A stretch of 64,000 bases of DNA from Uliginosibacterium gangwonense DSM 18521 (GCF_000373965.1 NZ_KB892834.1:240600-304599), one strand, 5' to 3'; shown: positions 1-9,809, counted from the first letter of the stretch. The notes: generated by a model from the sequence alone, not told the origin. Numbers and translations: made by a program.

Positions 1-797
1 ATGACATCGGAGAGTTATACATCGACCCCGAGATCGTCAAACAGCATGAGCACCTCGCCCCAATGGAATGGCTGCAATATTCTGCCCACCCAGTCATTGG
101 TGCAACCCTGGCCCGCGAAGTGCTGGGGATGGAAGAACTCAGCCAGCGCGGCATCCTGGAGCATCATGAAACGCTGGATGGTTTTGGCTATCCGCGTGCC
201 ATACAGGGGGCCGGGCTTTCCACCTGCGGCATGATCCTGGGGGTGGCAACCTTTATCTCGTCCCTGATCCTGCAGGAGTATCCCTACCGACGCATCGACA
301 TCGCGCTCAAATTCATCCCCGGTGAATTCGATACCCATCTGGTCAATAGCATCAGCGAATTGCTGCATGGCTTGCTGGAATCCCAGATCAGCGACAAGGC
401 GCCCACCCCCACGGACCCGCTCCCGGCCAAAATCCACCAGACATTATTGGGCATGGGTACCGTGCTGGAAACCTACGAACGCCTCAAGACCCTGCACCCC
501 CATATGAGCCATCAAACCAAGCTGACCCTTGACAGTGGTTTCAACCGCTTTGTACGTTTGCAGCGCGCCTTTACCAGCACTGGGGTTGAGAAACTGAGCA
601 GCTTGGCAGATGCCTTCAGCGAAGTGGAGCTTGGGGGCTATCGTTTTGAAGCCCGTTGCGTGCTGCACGAGATCGCATGGCGTTGCAATAAGTTGGCCCG
701 TGAGATTGCCGCAAACAGCATGCGGGATAGCACGCTGGCGCTGGAAGACCAGAACTGCCTGATGGAATTCTCCAACGCCCTGGCAGGAGCAAGCTAG
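1..797 (+). CDS. HD-GYP domain protein, 3' part (5' end outside window)
   Basis: The frame is open from base 3 and closes with TAG at 795-797; the start lies upstream of the window. Near the beginning it reads DIGELYIDPEIV and then HPVIGA, followed by HHETLDGFGYP, the diagnostic second half of an HD-GYP domain (HHE...DGxGYP). HD-GYP proteins are metal-dependent phosphodiesterases that usually hydrolyse cyclic di-GMP and so shift cells between attached and motile states. About 200 residues follow the GYP motif without a domain I recognise; they are mostly helical in appearance. The first HD half and any sensory domain are not visible, so catalytic competence cannot be judged. The ATG at 63 is internal to the domain and is not the true start. 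Confidence 0.85.
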   Translation, partial: DIGELYIDPEIVKQHEHLAPMEWLQYSAHPVIGATLAREVLGMEELSQRGILEHHETLDGFGYPRAIQGAGLSTCGMILGVATFISSLILQEYPYRRIDIALKFIPGEFDTHLVNSISELLHGLLESQISDKAPTPTDPLPAKIHQTLLGMGTVLETYERLKTLHPHMSHQTKLTLDSGFNRFVRLQRAFTSTGVEKLSSLADAFSEVELGGYRFEARCVLHEIAWRCNKLAREIAANSMRDSTLALEDQNCLMEFSNALAGAS

Positions 798-999
798 GCT
801 AAAACCTCAAAAGCATAAACTCTCCGCCTCGTTTTGTTCAGCACCCCCTGCACGGTGCAGCCTACGTATTTAATCAATACAAATAAATCCGCACTGCCAT
901 AAATATGCAATTGGAGTAATTCTGGGGCGATTTCATAATTTGCCCCTTGAACGGGGCGCGCAATGCTTGGCCGGGAATTCGTGAATCCCGAGCAGGCAC

Positions 1000-1025
1000 A
1001 AAAAAGCGCGCCCGGGGGACGCGCC
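1000..1025 (-). terminator. Intrinsic terminator of the lipA operon
   Basis: Read on the minus strand, a GCGCG/CGCGC stem with a C- and G-rich loop is followed directly by six T residues (plus-strand A run at 1000-1005). It lies 27 bases after the lipA stop codon and would end the long mreB-to-lipA transcript unit. Confidence 0.7.
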
Positions 1026-1051
1026 TTTTCAGAAACATGGGCGGATGAGGT

Positions 1052-2002
1052 TTATACCACCCCCGCGCCATGCGCCTGCTGGTCTGCCCAGTAGCTGGAG
1101 CGCACCATGGGGCTGCAAGCGGCGTTCTTGAAGCCCATTTTGAGGGCTTCGGTCTCGTACATCTTGAAAGTCTCGGGCGTCACATAGCGCAGCACTGGCA
1201 GGTGGCCGCCGGAGGGCTGCAGGTATTGGCCGATGGTGAGCATTTCCACGTCATGGGCGCGCAGGTCACGCATCACTTCGAGGATTTCCTCGTCGGTTTC
1301 TCCCAGGCCGACCATGAGGCCGGACTTGGTGGGCACCTCGGGGTGCATCTTCTTGAATTCCTGCAGGAGCTTGAGCGACCAAGCGTAGTCGGCACCGGGG
1401 CGGGCGGCCTTGTACAGACGGGGCACGGTTTCCAGGTTGTGGTTCATCACATCCGGCTGGGCCTGATTGAAGATGTCCAGCGCAATGTCCATGCGACCAC
1501 GGAAATCCGGCACCAGAATTTCAATGCGGGTGCGCGGGCTGGCTTCGCGGGTGGTCTGGATGCAGTCGACAAAATGCTGGGCGCCGCCGTCGCGCAGATC
1601 ATCCCGGTCCACCGAGGTGATCACCACGTAATTCAGACGCATCGCCGCGATAGTCTTGGCCAGTTCGGTAGGCTCTTCGGGGTTGAGCGGATCGGGGCGG
1701 CCGTGGCCCACGTCGCAGAACGGGCAGCGCCGGGTGCAGATGTCCCCCATGATCATGAAGGTGGCCGTGCCCTTGCCAAAGCATTCGTGGATATTGGGGC
1801 AGGAGGCTTCTTCGCACACGGTGTGCAGCTTGTGGTCGCGCAGGGTGTCTTTGATCTCGTTGAAGCGGGCGGTTTCTTCGGCAGAACCGAGCTTGATGCG
1901 AATCCACTCCGGCTTGCGCAGCTTCTCGGCCGGTACGATCTTGATGGGGATGCGGGCGGTTTTCTGTTCGCCGCGTTGCTTCTTGGGGGCTTCGGTCGTC
2001 AT
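1052..2002 (-). CDS. lipA: Lipoyl synthase LipA (radical SAM)
   Basis: The 316-residue protein is the radical SAM enzyme that inserts two sulfurs into octanoyl groups carried on lipoyl domains of 2-oxoacid dehydrogenases and the glycine cleavage H protein. Both iron-sulfur sites are visible: the auxiliary cluster motif [12 protein letters not shown] (C63, C68, C74) and the radical SAM motif CTRRCPFC (C89, C93, C96). The C-terminal RSSY, whose serine ligates the auxiliary cluster in characterised LipA, is also present. Length is normal for the family. It follows lipB with a 13-base gap, the usual partner, because LipB supplies the octanoyl substrate. It is the last gene of the minus-strand cluster and is followed by a clear terminator. 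Confidence 0.97.
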   Translation of the reverse strand: MTTEAPKKQRGEQKTARIPIKIVPAEKLRKPEWIRIKLGSAEETARFNEIKDTLRDHKLHTVCEEASCPNIHECFGKGTATFMIMGDICTRRCPFCDVGHGRPDPLNPEEPTELAKTIAAMRLNYVVITSVDRDDLRDGGAQHFVDCIQTTREASPRTRIEILVPDFRGRMDIALDIFNQAQPDVMNHNLETVPRLYKAARPGADYAWSLKLLQEFKKMHPEVPTKSGLMVGLGETDEEILEVMRDLRAHDVEMLTIGQYLQPSGGHLPVLRYVTPETFKMYETEALKMGFKNAACSPMVRSSYWADQQAHGAGVV

Positions 2003-2015
2003 GTTTCTGGTCTTT

Positions 2016-2657
2016 TCAGGGTGCGACGGGGTAGTCGCGTTCTAACAGTTCGCTCAACCGGGATGCCAGTTTGTCCAGCACCTCGTCCACATTTGTCTCC
2101 GCACCTTCTTCGGCCATGCTGGTGCTGCGCAGCCCCTCGTAACCACAAGGGTTGATACGCCGGAAAGGGGCCAGATCAAGGCTCACGTTCAGCGACAGGC
2201 CGTGGTAGCTGCAGCCACGGCTGATCTTGAGCCCCAATGCGCCAATCTTGGCGTCACGCACATATACGCCGGGCGCACCTTCCCGCCGCTCGGCCTGGAT
2301 GCCATAGCCAGCGAGTACATCCAGCATGGCTTGTTCCATCAGGCGGACCTGCTCGCGCACCTTGAGCTGGCGCCGGGCCAGATTGATGAGCAGATAGACC
2401 ACGGCCTGACCCGGCCCGTGGTAGGTGATCTGCCCGCCCCGGTCGATCTTGACCAGGGGAATATCTGCACTGGCCTGGAGCAAATGCTCAGGTTTTCCGG
2501 CCAAACCTAGTGTATAGACCGGCGGATGCTGTAACAACCACAATTCGTCAGGGGTTTCTGCCCCGCGCTCTGCCGTGAAGCGCTGCTGGGCGTGCCAGGT
2601 TTCCTGGTAATCCACCAGTCCCAGCGGGCGCCGCAGCAAGGTTGGCGCCTGATTCAC
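2016..2657 (-). CDS. lipB: Octanoyltransferase LipB
   Basis: This 213-residue enzyme moves octanoate from acyl carrier protein to lipoyl domains, the first step of endogenous lipoate synthesis. The family signature [12 protein letters not shown] lies at residues 73-84. The catalytic lysine is in AKIGALG (K137) and the acyl-accepting cysteine in INPCGYEG (C171). Its start overlaps the DUF493 stop by four bases (ATGA), so translation is probably coupled. The gene order DUF493-lipB-lipA is widespread in gamma- and betaproteobacteria. Confidence 0.96.
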   Translation of the reverse strand: MNQAPTLLRRPLGLVDYQETWHAQQRFTAERGAETPDELWLLQHPPVYTLGLAGKPEHLLQASADIPLVKIDRGGQITYHGPGQAVVYLLINLARRQLKVREQVRLMEQAMLDVLAGYGIQAERREGAPGVYVRDAKIGALGLKISRGCSYHGLSLNVSLDLAPFRRINPCGYEGLRSTSMAEEGAETNVDEVLDKLASRLSELLERDYPVAP

Positions 2658-2920
2658 AGCACCACCTTGACCATGGGGTGTGAGCTTAATTCGCGGTACA
2701 GGTTATCGAGCTGTAACTTGGAGGTTGCACGAATGGTGCAGGTCAGCGCCAGATAGTTGCCCTTGGAGGAGGGGCGCATCTCCATGGTGGCAGGATCGAA
2801 GTCCGGTGCATGCCGCTGCACGACCTCCGCAACGGTTTGCGCGAAGCTGTCTTCACGCTTGCCCATAATCTTGAGGGGGAAGTCGCAGGGAAACTCAAGG
2901 AGGGTTTCGGATTCAGCCAC
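2654..2920 (-). CDS. DUF493 (YbeD-like) protein
   Basis: An 88-residue protein of the DUF493/YbeD family, recognised by [13 protein letters not shown] near the N terminus, the central block [13 protein letters not shown] and the end SHPMVKVVL. The family has a small ferredoxin-like ACT-type fold and no settled biochemical role. It is commonly encoded between dacA and lipB, exactly as here, and is thought to regulate something in lipoate or cell-wall metabolism, but that is not proven. It overlaps lipB by four bases and follows dacA by 14 bases. Confidence 0.9.
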   Translation of the reverse strand: MAESETLLEFPCDFPLKIMGKREDSFAQTVAEVVQRHAPDFDPATMEMRPSSKGNYLALTCTIRATSKLQLDNLYRELSSHPMVKVVL

Positions 2921-2934
2921 AGTAGTCCTTCATT

Positions 2935-4101
2935 TCAAAAATTTTTCAGCCACAAGCGCAGGCGATCCCAGGAGCGCCCCAGCCAACCGGCGGCAGGTAC
3001 GTCATGAAGAACCTGTACCGGGTACTCGCCCAATTGCTGACCATCCAGGCTGACCAGCAGGCTACCGACGGGGTCTCCGGCACGCAAAGGTGCGCGCAAG
3101 GCATCATGATAACGCAGCCGCTCGGTCAGGCTGGCGGCTCGCCCTGCGGGAACGGAGAGGATCAGGTCCTCGCGCAAGCCGATTTCAACGCTCGGCGCCT
3201 TCCCCAGCCACACGGGCAGACGCTTGAGGGCCTGGCGTTCCTGATGCAGACGCACTGTATCAAAAGCCTGATAGCCATAGTTGAGCAGGCGTTGGGCGTC
3301 TGCAAAGCGCTCATTATCGGACGATGCACCCAAAATGACCACGATCAGGCGCCGTGGCTCGCGCAGGGCGGAGGCGACCAGACACCAGCCTGCGGCCTCG
3401 GTCTGCCCGGTTTTCATGCCATCCACTGTGGCATCCAGCCACAGCAGCCGGTTGCGGTTGAGTTGCGAGAGATCACCGTAGCGGATTTCGTGGCGGGAGA
3501 ACAGCGAATACTCTTCCGGATAGCTGCGCACGATTGCCGTGGCCAGACGCGCCAGATCATGCGCACTGCTGTAGTGCTCAGGCATGGAATGCCCGGTGGC
3601 ATTGCGAAAGTGGGTATTGGCGAGCCCCAGGCGCTGGGCCTCCTGATTCATCTGACTGACGAATCCGGCTTCGCTTCCACCGAGGGTCTCAGCCAGCGCG
3701 AGGGTGGCATCGTTGGCGGAGACGACGAGCATGCCCAGCATCAGCTCATCCACACTGACGGACTTGCCTGCCTGCAGATGCATGGCGGCGCCGTTTGGCA
3801 CGGCGGCGTTGGGTGAGGGTTCGATCTGCTGGCGATGATCCAGGCGCCGCTCATGCAGGGCCTTGAAAACGAGGTAGGCGCCCATCAGCTTGGTCAGCGA
3901 GGCAGGCTCCAGGCGTTGATCGGCATTGTGCTGGGCCAGAATCTGCTCACTGCCTGGATCATAGAGTATCCAAGCACGGGCATTCACTGCGGGCAGGGCA
4001 ACGGCAGCCTCGACAGTGGCGCTCCACAGCGCCATACACAGGATCAGCAGTCTAGTTGCCTGAGTGGCTGCCCGCGTGGCTGCCTGCGCCCCAACACTCA
4101 T
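2935..4101 (-). CDS. dacA: D-alanyl-D-alanine carboxypeptidase (PBP5/6 family)
   Basis: The 388-residue protein is a low-molecular-weight penicillin-binding protein that trims the terminal D-Ala from peptidoglycan pentapeptides in the periplasm. All three active-site motifs are present: SLTK (S68, K71), SAN (S128-N130) and KTG (K230-G232). An N-terminal hydrophobic segment around residues 17-35 is a signal peptide. The C terminus (WLGRSWDRLRLWLKNF) is an amphipathic helix typical of PBP5/6 membrane anchoring. It overlaps the upstream rlpA gene by four bases. The assignment among dacA, dacC and dacD paralogues rests on context only. Confidence 0.93.
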   Translation of the reverse strand: MSVGAQAATRAATQATRLLILCMALWSATVEAAVALPAVNARAWILYDPGSEQILAQHNADQRLEPASLTKLMGAYLVFKALHERRLDHRQQIEPSPNAAVPNGAAMHLQAGKSVSVDELMLGMLVVSANDATLALAETLGGSEAGFVSQMNQEAQRLGLANTHFRNATGHSMPEHYSSAHDLARLATAIVRSYPEEYSLFSRHEIRYGDLSQLNRNRLLWLDATVDGMKTGQTEAAGWCLVASALREPRRLIVVILGASSDNERFADAQRLLNYGYQAFDTVRLHQERQALKRLPVWLGKAPSVEIGLREDLILSVPAGRAASLTERLRYHDALRAPLRAGDPVGSLLVSLDGQQLGEYPVQVLHDVPAAGWLGRSWDRLRLWLKNF

Positions 4102-5168
4102 CTCATGACCAGGAAGGGCCGGAGCTTGATCGCCTGTGCAATCTTACCCGCCACCTCACGCGCTTCCTCAACACTCAGGAAAGGCCCCAGATGCAGGCGA
4201 TATTTGTCGCCCCCGAACTGGCTGCTGACGCCTTGGGTCAGCCATTTCAGCTCCCCCACGACGTAATCACGGAAGCTGTCGGCATGTGCCTTGGTGGCAA
4301 ACGCGCCCAACTGTAAGTAGATACTGCCCGTCGCCGCCGGGCTGGGCACAGTGGCTGCCGCCACAGCAACCGGACTCACCGCTGCGGCCACGGGCACCGC
4401 ATTGCTGGTCGGGGTAGGCGCTTCCACACCGCCTGCGGACTTGCCAGAGGCTGCCGGTTCGGCCTTGGCAGTCTGCACCGGTGCAGGTGCTTTTCTGGCA
4501 GGCTTCCTGCTAGAGCTGGCCAGCACCATGTCCATTTCATCCGGCACAATCGCCTCGACCATCACCTCCGCACTTCCCCGCTCAACATAGCCGAGCTTCC
4601 AGGCTGCGGTGTAGGAGAGGTCGATGATGCGGCTGCTGTGGAATGGGCCACGGTCGTTGACGCGCACGATCACCGATTTGTCGTTGGCGAGGTTGGTCAC
4701 ACGCACATAACTGGGAATCGGCAGGGTCGGGTGGGCCGCCGTCATGGCATACATGTCGTAGGGCTCACCACTGGAAGTGGGCTTGCCGTTGAAGCGCCGC
4801 CCATACCAGCTGGCCACGCCACGCTTGCTGTAGGGCTGTACCTGCTGCAAGGGGACATAGGTCTGCCCCAGCGCATTGTAGGGCCGGTTGGCAGAGGCCA
4901 AGAGGGGCTCAGCATGCGGCTCGGCATCGGGGATGGCATCCATGTCCGCCGGGGGATTCTCCCCAGGGCCATCATCTTTGTAGAAGCCCCCTCCCCGCTT
5001 GGTGACCACGGGGGGCCGGGCTTGGGCGGTCGGGCTCGCAGGCGCCGCCTTTTGTGGCGCAGTCCCCGCTACAGGCGCCGGGGATTGCACCGGCATCGGG
5101 GGCGACTCAGCACAGGCCGCCAGCAAAAGCGGCACTGCAAGGCAAAGACCTCGCCCCAGCCAATTCAT
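4098..5168 (-). CDS. rlpA: RlpA-type septal lipoprotein (lytic transglycosylase) with SPOR domain
   Basis: I place the start at ATG 5168, which forms an ATGA overlap with the rodA stop and gives a clean lipoprotein signal peptide, MNWLGRGLCLAVPLLLAAC, with C19 as the lipidated cysteine; an upstream in-frame start at 5225 would bury that signal. The product is then 356 residues. The double-psi beta-barrel domain starts at RGVASWYGRRFNGKPTSSGE and contains VNDRGPF; the E and D in these two motifs correspond to the catalytic residues of RlpA. The C-terminal 75 residues form a SPOR domain (YLQLGAFATKAHA), which binds denuded septal glycan. The linker is rich in A, P and T. RlpA separates daughter cells or processes the septal wall. 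Confidence 0.92.
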   Translation of the reverse strand: MNWLGRGLCLAVPLLLAACAESPPMPVQSPAPVAGTAPQKAAPASPTAQARPPVVTKRGGGFYKDDGPGENPPADMDAIPDAEPHAEPLLASANRPYNALGQTYVPLQQVQPYSKRGVASWYGRRFNGKPTSSGEPYDMYAMTAAHPTLPIPSYVRVTNLANDKSVIVRVNDRGPFHSSRIIDLSYTAAWKLGYVERGSAEVMVEAIVPDEMDMVLASSSRKPARKAPAPVQTAKAEPAASGKSAGGVEAPTPTSNAVPVAAAVSPVAVAAATVPSPAATGSIYLQLGAFATKAHADSFRDYVVGELKWLTQGVSSQFGGDKYRLHLGPFLSVEEAREVAGKIAQAIKLRPFLVMR

Positions 5169-6295
5169 CGGGGCACCCGGCGGCGTTGGTGTTTGATGGA
5201 CATCAGGATGCCGACTCCAAAACAAAGTGTGAGCAAAGCGGTTCCCCCGTAACTGACCATGGGTAAGGGTACCCCTACCACCGGCAGGATACCACTGACC
5301 ATCCCCATGTTAACAAACACATAGGTGAAGAAGATCATGGTGATCGATCCGCCCAGCAGGCGGGCAAACAGCGTGGGGGCGCTATTGGCAATCAGCAGGC
5401 CACGCCCGATCAACAGACAATACAAGACTAGCAGCAACAGAACGCCTGCCAAGCCAAACTCCTCCGAGACCACGGCGAGCACAAAGTCGGTATGCCGCTC
5501 GGGTAGAAAATCCAGGTGCGTCTGCGTACCATTGCGCCAGCCCTTGCCGATCATGCCCCCGGAGCCAACGGCAATGGTCGACTGGATGGTATGGAAGCCC
5601 TTGCCGCGTGGGTCAGACGAGGGGTCCAGCAAGGTGCACACCCGGTGTTTCTGGTAATCATGCAGCCCTGGCCACTGGACTTCGGGGGCACAGATCTGAG
5701 ACTGGTACATGATCACCCCGGCCACTGCCACCGCGCCCAAGACGCCAGCAGGCACGATCAACCACCACGACAGGCCCGCAAAAAAGATCACGAAAAACCC
5801 GGCCCCTAGCACCAGGATGGCGGTCCCCAGATCTGGCTGCTTGGCGATCAACGCCACGGGCAACATCAGGATAAAGATTGCAACGAAGAAGTCCCGCACC
5901 TTGAGTACGCCTTCGCGCTTCTGGAAGTACCACGCCAACATCAACGGCATGGCGATCTTCATGAGTTCGGAAGGCTGAATACGCGCCACTCCGATGTTCA
6001 ACCAGCGGCGCGCGCCCTTGGATACGTCCCCAAACAAAGCCACCGCCACCAGCAGCAGGAAACCGACCACATAGAGCGGCACGGCAATGTTTTGCAGTTT
6101 TTGGGGTTCCTGGGTGGCCACCAGCCACATCACCAACAGGCTGACGATGATATTGGTCAGATGCGAAGACATGCGATCTGGCGAAGCACTCATCATCACA
6201 ATGTAGGCAAACCCGAGGATGCCTGCAATGATCGCAAGCAGCGCCGGGTCAATCGGGCGAATCACCCGCCAGGCCAATCCGCGAATATCAATCAC
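5165..6295 (-). CDS. rodA: Peptidoglycan glycosyltransferase RodA (SEDS)
   Basis: The SEDS-family glycan polymerase of the elongasome, an integral membrane protein that works with PBP2 (the gene just upstream). The frame stays open for about 95 codons further upstream, but that stretch is mrdA read in another frame. I choose GTG at 6295, which has GGAGG nine bases upstream and gives 376 residues starting MIDIRGLAWRVIRPIDP. Family features include GARRWLNIG, the PSELMK motif, KQPDLGTA and the terminal MVSYGGTALLTLCFGVG. The start overlaps the mrdA stop by eight bases and the end overlaps rlpA by four, so the three are very likely co-translated. Confidence 0.94.
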   Translation of the reverse strand: MIDIRGLAWRVIRPIDPALLAIIAGILGFAYIVMMSASPDRMSSHLTNIIVSLLVMWLVATQEPQKLQNIAVPLYVVGFLLLVAVALFGDVSKGARRWLNIGVARIQPSELMKIAMPLMLAWYFQKREGVLKVRDFFVAIFILMLPVALIAKQPDLGTAILVLGAGFFVIFFAGLSWWLIVPAGVLGAVAVAGVIMYQSQICAPEVQWPGLHDYQKHRVCTLLDPSSDPRGKGFHTIQSTIAVGSGGMIGKGWRNGTQTHLDFLPERHTDFVLAVVSEEFGLAGVLLLLVLYCLLIGRGLLIANSAPTLFARLLGGSITMIFFTYVFVNMGMVSGILPVVGVPLPMVSYGGTALLTLCFGVGILMSIKHQRRRVPR

Positions 6296-8183
6296 CGGTG
6301 TCACCCTCCGCGCCCGAGTCGTCTTCCACAGCCCCCTTGGGTTTGATGCCCAGCAGGTAGTAGTCCAGCACCTGCCGTGCAATAGGGGCCGCCGTGGCCG
6401 CCCCGAAGCCCCCGTTTTCCACCAGCACCACCAAGGCAATCTTGGGCTTGTCCGCAGGCGCGTAGGCGATAAAGAGCGCGTGGTCACGCATGCGTTCGTT
6501 GACTGCGCCTTCGTGATACTTGCTGCCCTTGAGCGAGAACACCTGGGCCGTCCCGGTCTTGCCGGCCACCTCATATTTCGCTCCGGCAAAGGCGCGTGCG
6601 CCTGTCCCGCCCGTGGTCACACCGACCATGGCCTTGCGGATCACATCCAGGTGCTCGGGCTTGAAGCCCAGGTTGGCGATCGGTGTCGGCTCAATCATGC
6701 GTTTGGCGCCGCTTTGCGCATCAATCACGTATTTGACGATATGCGGCTTGAACATCACCCCGCCTGCCGCCAGGGTCGCCGTGGCATGGGCGAGCTGGAT
6801 CGGAGTATAGGCGTTGTAGCCCTGGCCGATGCCGATGGAGATGGTCTCCCCTGCGTACCACTTTTGCTGTTCGGGCTTCTTGAAGCGCTTCTTTTTCCAG
6901 GCAGGCGAAGGCAGCACCCCCACGGATTCGCCTTCGATATCGATCCCCGTTCTCGACCCCAATCCCAGCTTACCCATAAAATTGGCAATCAGGTCGATCC
7001 CCATGTCGTTGGCGAGTGAATAGTAGTAAGTGTCGCAAGACACAACGATGGATTTGACCATGTCGACCATGCCATGCCCGCCAGCTTTGTCGTCGCGGAA
7101 GGTATTGTTGCCAAAAACGAAGTAACCAGGGTCGGCAATCACCGTAGTAGCTGCCCGTTTGCCGGTTTCCAACGCGGCCAGGGCCATGAAGGGCTTGAAG
7201 GTGGAGCCGGGTGGATAGGCACCATTGAGCGCCCGGTTGACCATGGGCTTGTCGAGCGAATTGTTGAGCACGTCCCAGTTATCAGGTGTGATGCCATCCA
7301 CAAACAGGTTGGGGTCAAAGCGTGGCGTTGATACCAACGCCAGTACCCCGCCGGTACCCGGTTCAATGGCCACCAGCGAACCCCGCCGATTGCCAAAGGC
7401 TTCTTCGGCAATGCGTTGCAGATCGGCATCAATGGTCAATTGCAGGTTGTTGCCTGGAACAGGAGGCGTGCGGGCCAATGAACGTACGGCCCGGCCCGAG
7501 GCATCGACTTCCACCTGCTCAAAGCCAGTCACCCCGTGCAGCTCCTTCTCGTAGCTCTGCTCCAGGCCGATCTTGCCGATGTGTTCCGTCCCCCGGTAAT
7601 TGGCCGCCAGATCGTCATCGTCTTCAATCTTGGCCATTTCCGCCTGGTTGATACGCCCGATGTAGCCCAGGGCATGCGAGGCAAACTCACCAAACGGATA
7701 TTGGCGGAACAGCCGTGCCTTGATATCCACTCCGGGGAAACGGTAGCGCTGGGCAATGAATCGCGCCACCTCGGCATCGCTCAGGCGCGTTCGGATCGGC
7801 AGGGATTCAAAGTTCTTGCTCTCTTCGAGCAGTTTCTTGAAGCGCTTGCGATCCTTGGGCTGGATGTCGATCAGTTCGGATAGATCATCAATGGTGTCTT
7901 CCAGGTTGCGCACCTTGGAAGGGGTGATTTCCAGCGTGTAGGCCGAGTAGTTGCGGGCCAGCACCAAACCGTTACGATCCATGATCAGCCCACGGTTGGG
8001 CACAATAGGCAGCAGCGAGATGCGGTTCTCTTCGGCACGCGTGGAGTAGTAGTCGTAACGGATCACCTGGAGGTAGACAAAACGCGCCACGATCAGGCCG
8101 AAGCAGATGAGCACGAACGCCCCCGCCACAGCCACGCGGGCGCGGAAACGGGAGAGTTCCTGTTCGGGGGCTTTAAGATCCAT
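6288..8183 (-). CDS. mrdA: Peptidoglycan D,D-transpeptidase MrdA (PBP2)
   Basis: A 631-residue class B penicillin-binding protein that cross-links side-wall peptidoglycan during elongation. It has a short cytoplasmic N terminus, one membrane segment (about residues 17-40), the PBP dimerisation domain and the transpeptidase domain. Catalytic motifs are STFK (S327, K330), SCD (S382-D384) and KTGT in VAGKTGTAQ near residue 545. It is 80 bases downstream of mreD and overlaps rodA, as in the classical mre-mrd arrangement. The acidic C-terminal tail (DDSGAEGDTGD) is poorly conserved in the family. Confidence 0.97.
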   Translation of the reverse strand: MDLKAPEQELSRFRARVAVAGAFVLICFGLIVARFVYLQVIRYDYYSTRAEENRISLLPIVPNRGLIMDRNGLVLARNYSAYTLEITPSKVRNLEDTIDDLSELIDIQPKDRKRFKKLLEESKNFESLPIRTRLSDAEVARFIAQRYRFPGVDIKARLFRQYPFGEFASHALGYIGRINQAEMAKIEDDDDLAANYRGTEHIGKIGLEQSYEKELHGVTGFEQVEVDASGRAVRSLARTPPVPGNNLQLTIDADLQRIAEEAFGNRRGSLVAIEPGTGGVLALVSTPRFDPNLFVDGITPDNWDVLNNSLDKPMVNRALNGAYPPGSTFKPFMALAALETGKRAATTVIADPGYFVFGNNTFRDDKAGGHGMVDMVKSIVVSCDTYYYSLANDMGIDLIANFMGKLGLGSRTGIDIEGESVGVLPSPAWKKKRFKKPEQQKWYAGETISIGIGQGYNAYTPIQLAHATATLAAGGVMFKPHIVKYVIDAQSGAKRMIEPTPIANLGFKPEHLDVIRKAMVGVTTGGTGARAFAGAKYEVAGKTGTAQVFSLKGSKYHEGAVNERMRDHALFIAYAPADKPKIALVVLVENGGFGAATAAPIARQVLDYYLLGIKPKGAVEDDSGAEGDTGD

Positions 8184-8262
8184 GGTTTGGGGTCACTGCA
8201 GCGCTCAGGGCGCGGTCAGCCGGGTTTGATCCAAGGTGTTTGGCCGCATGCAGTCGGCCTTC

Positions 8263-8784
8263 TCATAGGGGACGATTTTCATCGTGGTCGATGGGCCGCA
8301 TCTGGGGCAGGAGCAACAGATAATGCACCGGAATCCACAGGATCGCCGTGGTAAAGCAGGTGAAGAAGTATTCCCAGCCTGGGAAACGCCCCCCTGCAAA
8401 CAGGCGCAAGACCAGCATCACCACCTGTACCATGAAAAACAGCGGCACCATGTGCAGGGCTTGCGCAGGCGGCGAGAACCAGAGCAGGCGGCGGGCATTG
8501 ATGCCAGCCGCCCAGGCCAGCAGCACGTAGGCAATGGCGTGCTGGCCCATCACCGAGCCATGCACCACGTCCACCAATACGCCCAGGATGAACGCAGCCC
8601 CCATGCCGATGCGATGCGGCTCACGCACACACCAGAAGGCCAGGACCAGGGCGACGAAATCCGGCACGGCATAAAACTGCCCAACCGGTACAAAGTTGAG
8701 TACCAGTGCGATCACCATGCTGATGATCACAAAGCTCATGCGCACAGGCAGCAGCAGGCGGCTGGAACGGTGAGTGGGTTGCAT
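8263..8784 (-). CDS. mreD: Rod shape-determining protein MreD
   Basis: A 173-residue integral membrane protein with about five hydrophobic segments, including PDFVALVLAFWCV and MGAAFILGVLVDVVHGSVMG. MreD is an elongasome component that binds MreC. Its ATG overlaps the mreC stop codon by one base (TGATG). Sequence conservation in MreD is low in general, so the call depends on size, topology and position between mreC and mrdA. Confidence 0.92.
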   Translation of the reverse strand: MQPTHRSSRLLLPVRMSFVIISMVIALVLNFVPVGQFYAVPDFVALVLAFWCVREPHRIGMGAAFILGVLVDVVHGSVMGQHAIAYVLLAWAAGINARRLLWFSPPAQALHMVPLFFMVQVVMLVLRLFAGGRFPGWEYFFTCFTTAILWIPVHYLLLLPQMRPIDHDENRPL

Positions 8785-9809
8785 CAGCGGGCCCTTCGTT
8801 CACTTGCGTTCCCCGAGGCGCTACTGGCCGGGGGATTGCTGGCGTTGGTATTACGGGCCACAGGCGCCGACGCCGAAGTGGCGGCATTGGCAGGCTTGCG
8901 CACACGCCCGGAAGAACTGCGCCGGGAGTCCTCCGCCGCCTCGGTCGCTGTGGATGGCATGGCGGGGCGGACAGAGGCCTGCGCCAGCACCAGCACCGCA
9001 CCGGTACGCTCGACCGTGCCAATCGGGCGGCACAGGATGCGCGCAAAGGATTCGGCGCTGTCGCGCCCCACCTTGAGGATGGTTGCCACTGGCAGGCCCG
9101 CCACATAGACCCCGTCGAGGCCGGAGGTCAGAATCCGGTCGCCCGGCCGCACATCGGCGTTGGCCGCCAGATAGCGCAATTCCATCAAGCCGTTGCCCGT
9201 ACCAAACATCACCGCCCGCAGGCCGCTGCGTTCGACCATCACCGGAATGGCCTGATCCTTGTCGGACAACAGGGTCACCTCGGAGTGCAGCGGATAGACC
9301 CGGGTCACCTGCCCGATCACCCCTTGCGGATCAACCACCGGAGCGCCGGGTTCGATGGATTGGGCACTGCCCTTGTCGAGCACGACTTTGCGCGAAAACG
9401 GATCGCGGGCGGCGAACAGGATTTCTGCCGCCGTGGACTTGATCTTGATCTGTGCCTGCATCTGCAACAGGCCACGCAGGTTCTCATTTTCCTGGCGGAG
9501 CTGCTCGTTGAGCAGAATCTGGCTGGACACCTTCAGTTGCTGCGCCTTCAGACGAGCATTTTCGCGCTGTAGCGAGATTAGGCCCGAGAAGTAATTCGAG
9601 GCATTGCTCACAAACTCGGCAGGCGTCGTGGCCGCGATCTGGAGCGGATAGGTCAGGATCGCCACCCCTTGGCGTAGCGGCTCCAGATAATGCATGCGCA
9701 GATCCGTCACCAGCAGTGCAAAAGACATTGCCAGATAGATCGTCAGGCGTGCCGAGGGCGGCAGACCGCGCTTGAAGAAGGGGGGCGTATCGTGACTATT
9801 GGAGGACAT
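8784..9809 (-). CDS. mreC: Rod shape-determining protein MreC
   Basis: The periplasmic scaffold of the elongasome. I use ATG 9809 (MSSNSHDTPPFFKRG), giving 341 residues; a GTG four codons upstream is less likely. A single membrane segment (about residues 20-40) is followed by a coiled coil (residues 65-115) and the two-lobed beta domain containing LDKGSAQSIEPGAPVVDPQG and ITSGLDGVYVAGLPV-like elements. The last 60 residues are low-complexity and rich in A, S, T and R, longer than in E. coli MreC and probably disordered. It lies downstream of mreB with a possible attenuator in between. Confidence 0.95.
   Translation of the reverse strand: MSSNSHDTPPFFKRGLPPSARLTIYLAMSFALLVTDLRMHYLEPLRQGVAILTYPLQIAATTPAEFVSNASNYFSGLISLQRENARLKAQQLKVSSQILLNEQLRQENENLRGLLQMQAQIKIKSTAAEILFAARDPFSRKVVLDKGSAQSIEPGAPVVDPQGVIGQVTRVYPLHSEVTLLSDKDQAIPVMVERSGLRAVMFGTGNGLMELRYLAANADVRPGDRILTSGLDGVYVAGLPVATILKVGRDSAESFARILCRPIGTVERTGAVLVLAQASVRPAMPSTATEAAEDSRRSSSGRVRKPANAATSASAPVARNTNASNPPASSASGNASERRAR

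Noticed and set aside
942-957. Short inverted repeat GCCCC-6-GGGGC downstream of the HD-GYP gene
   Set aside because: It has no T run and its stem is only five bases; it is not a convincing terminator.
1070-2155. Long plus-strand open frame opposite lipA and lipB (361 codons)
   Set aside because: It is the antisense shadow of two genes with complete catalytic motifs; its translation is low in complexity and has no domain.
6296-6589. N-terminal extension of the rodA frame by about 95 codons
   Set aside because: It lies wholly within mrdA in another frame, and a GTG with a strong ribosome-binding site exists at 6295.
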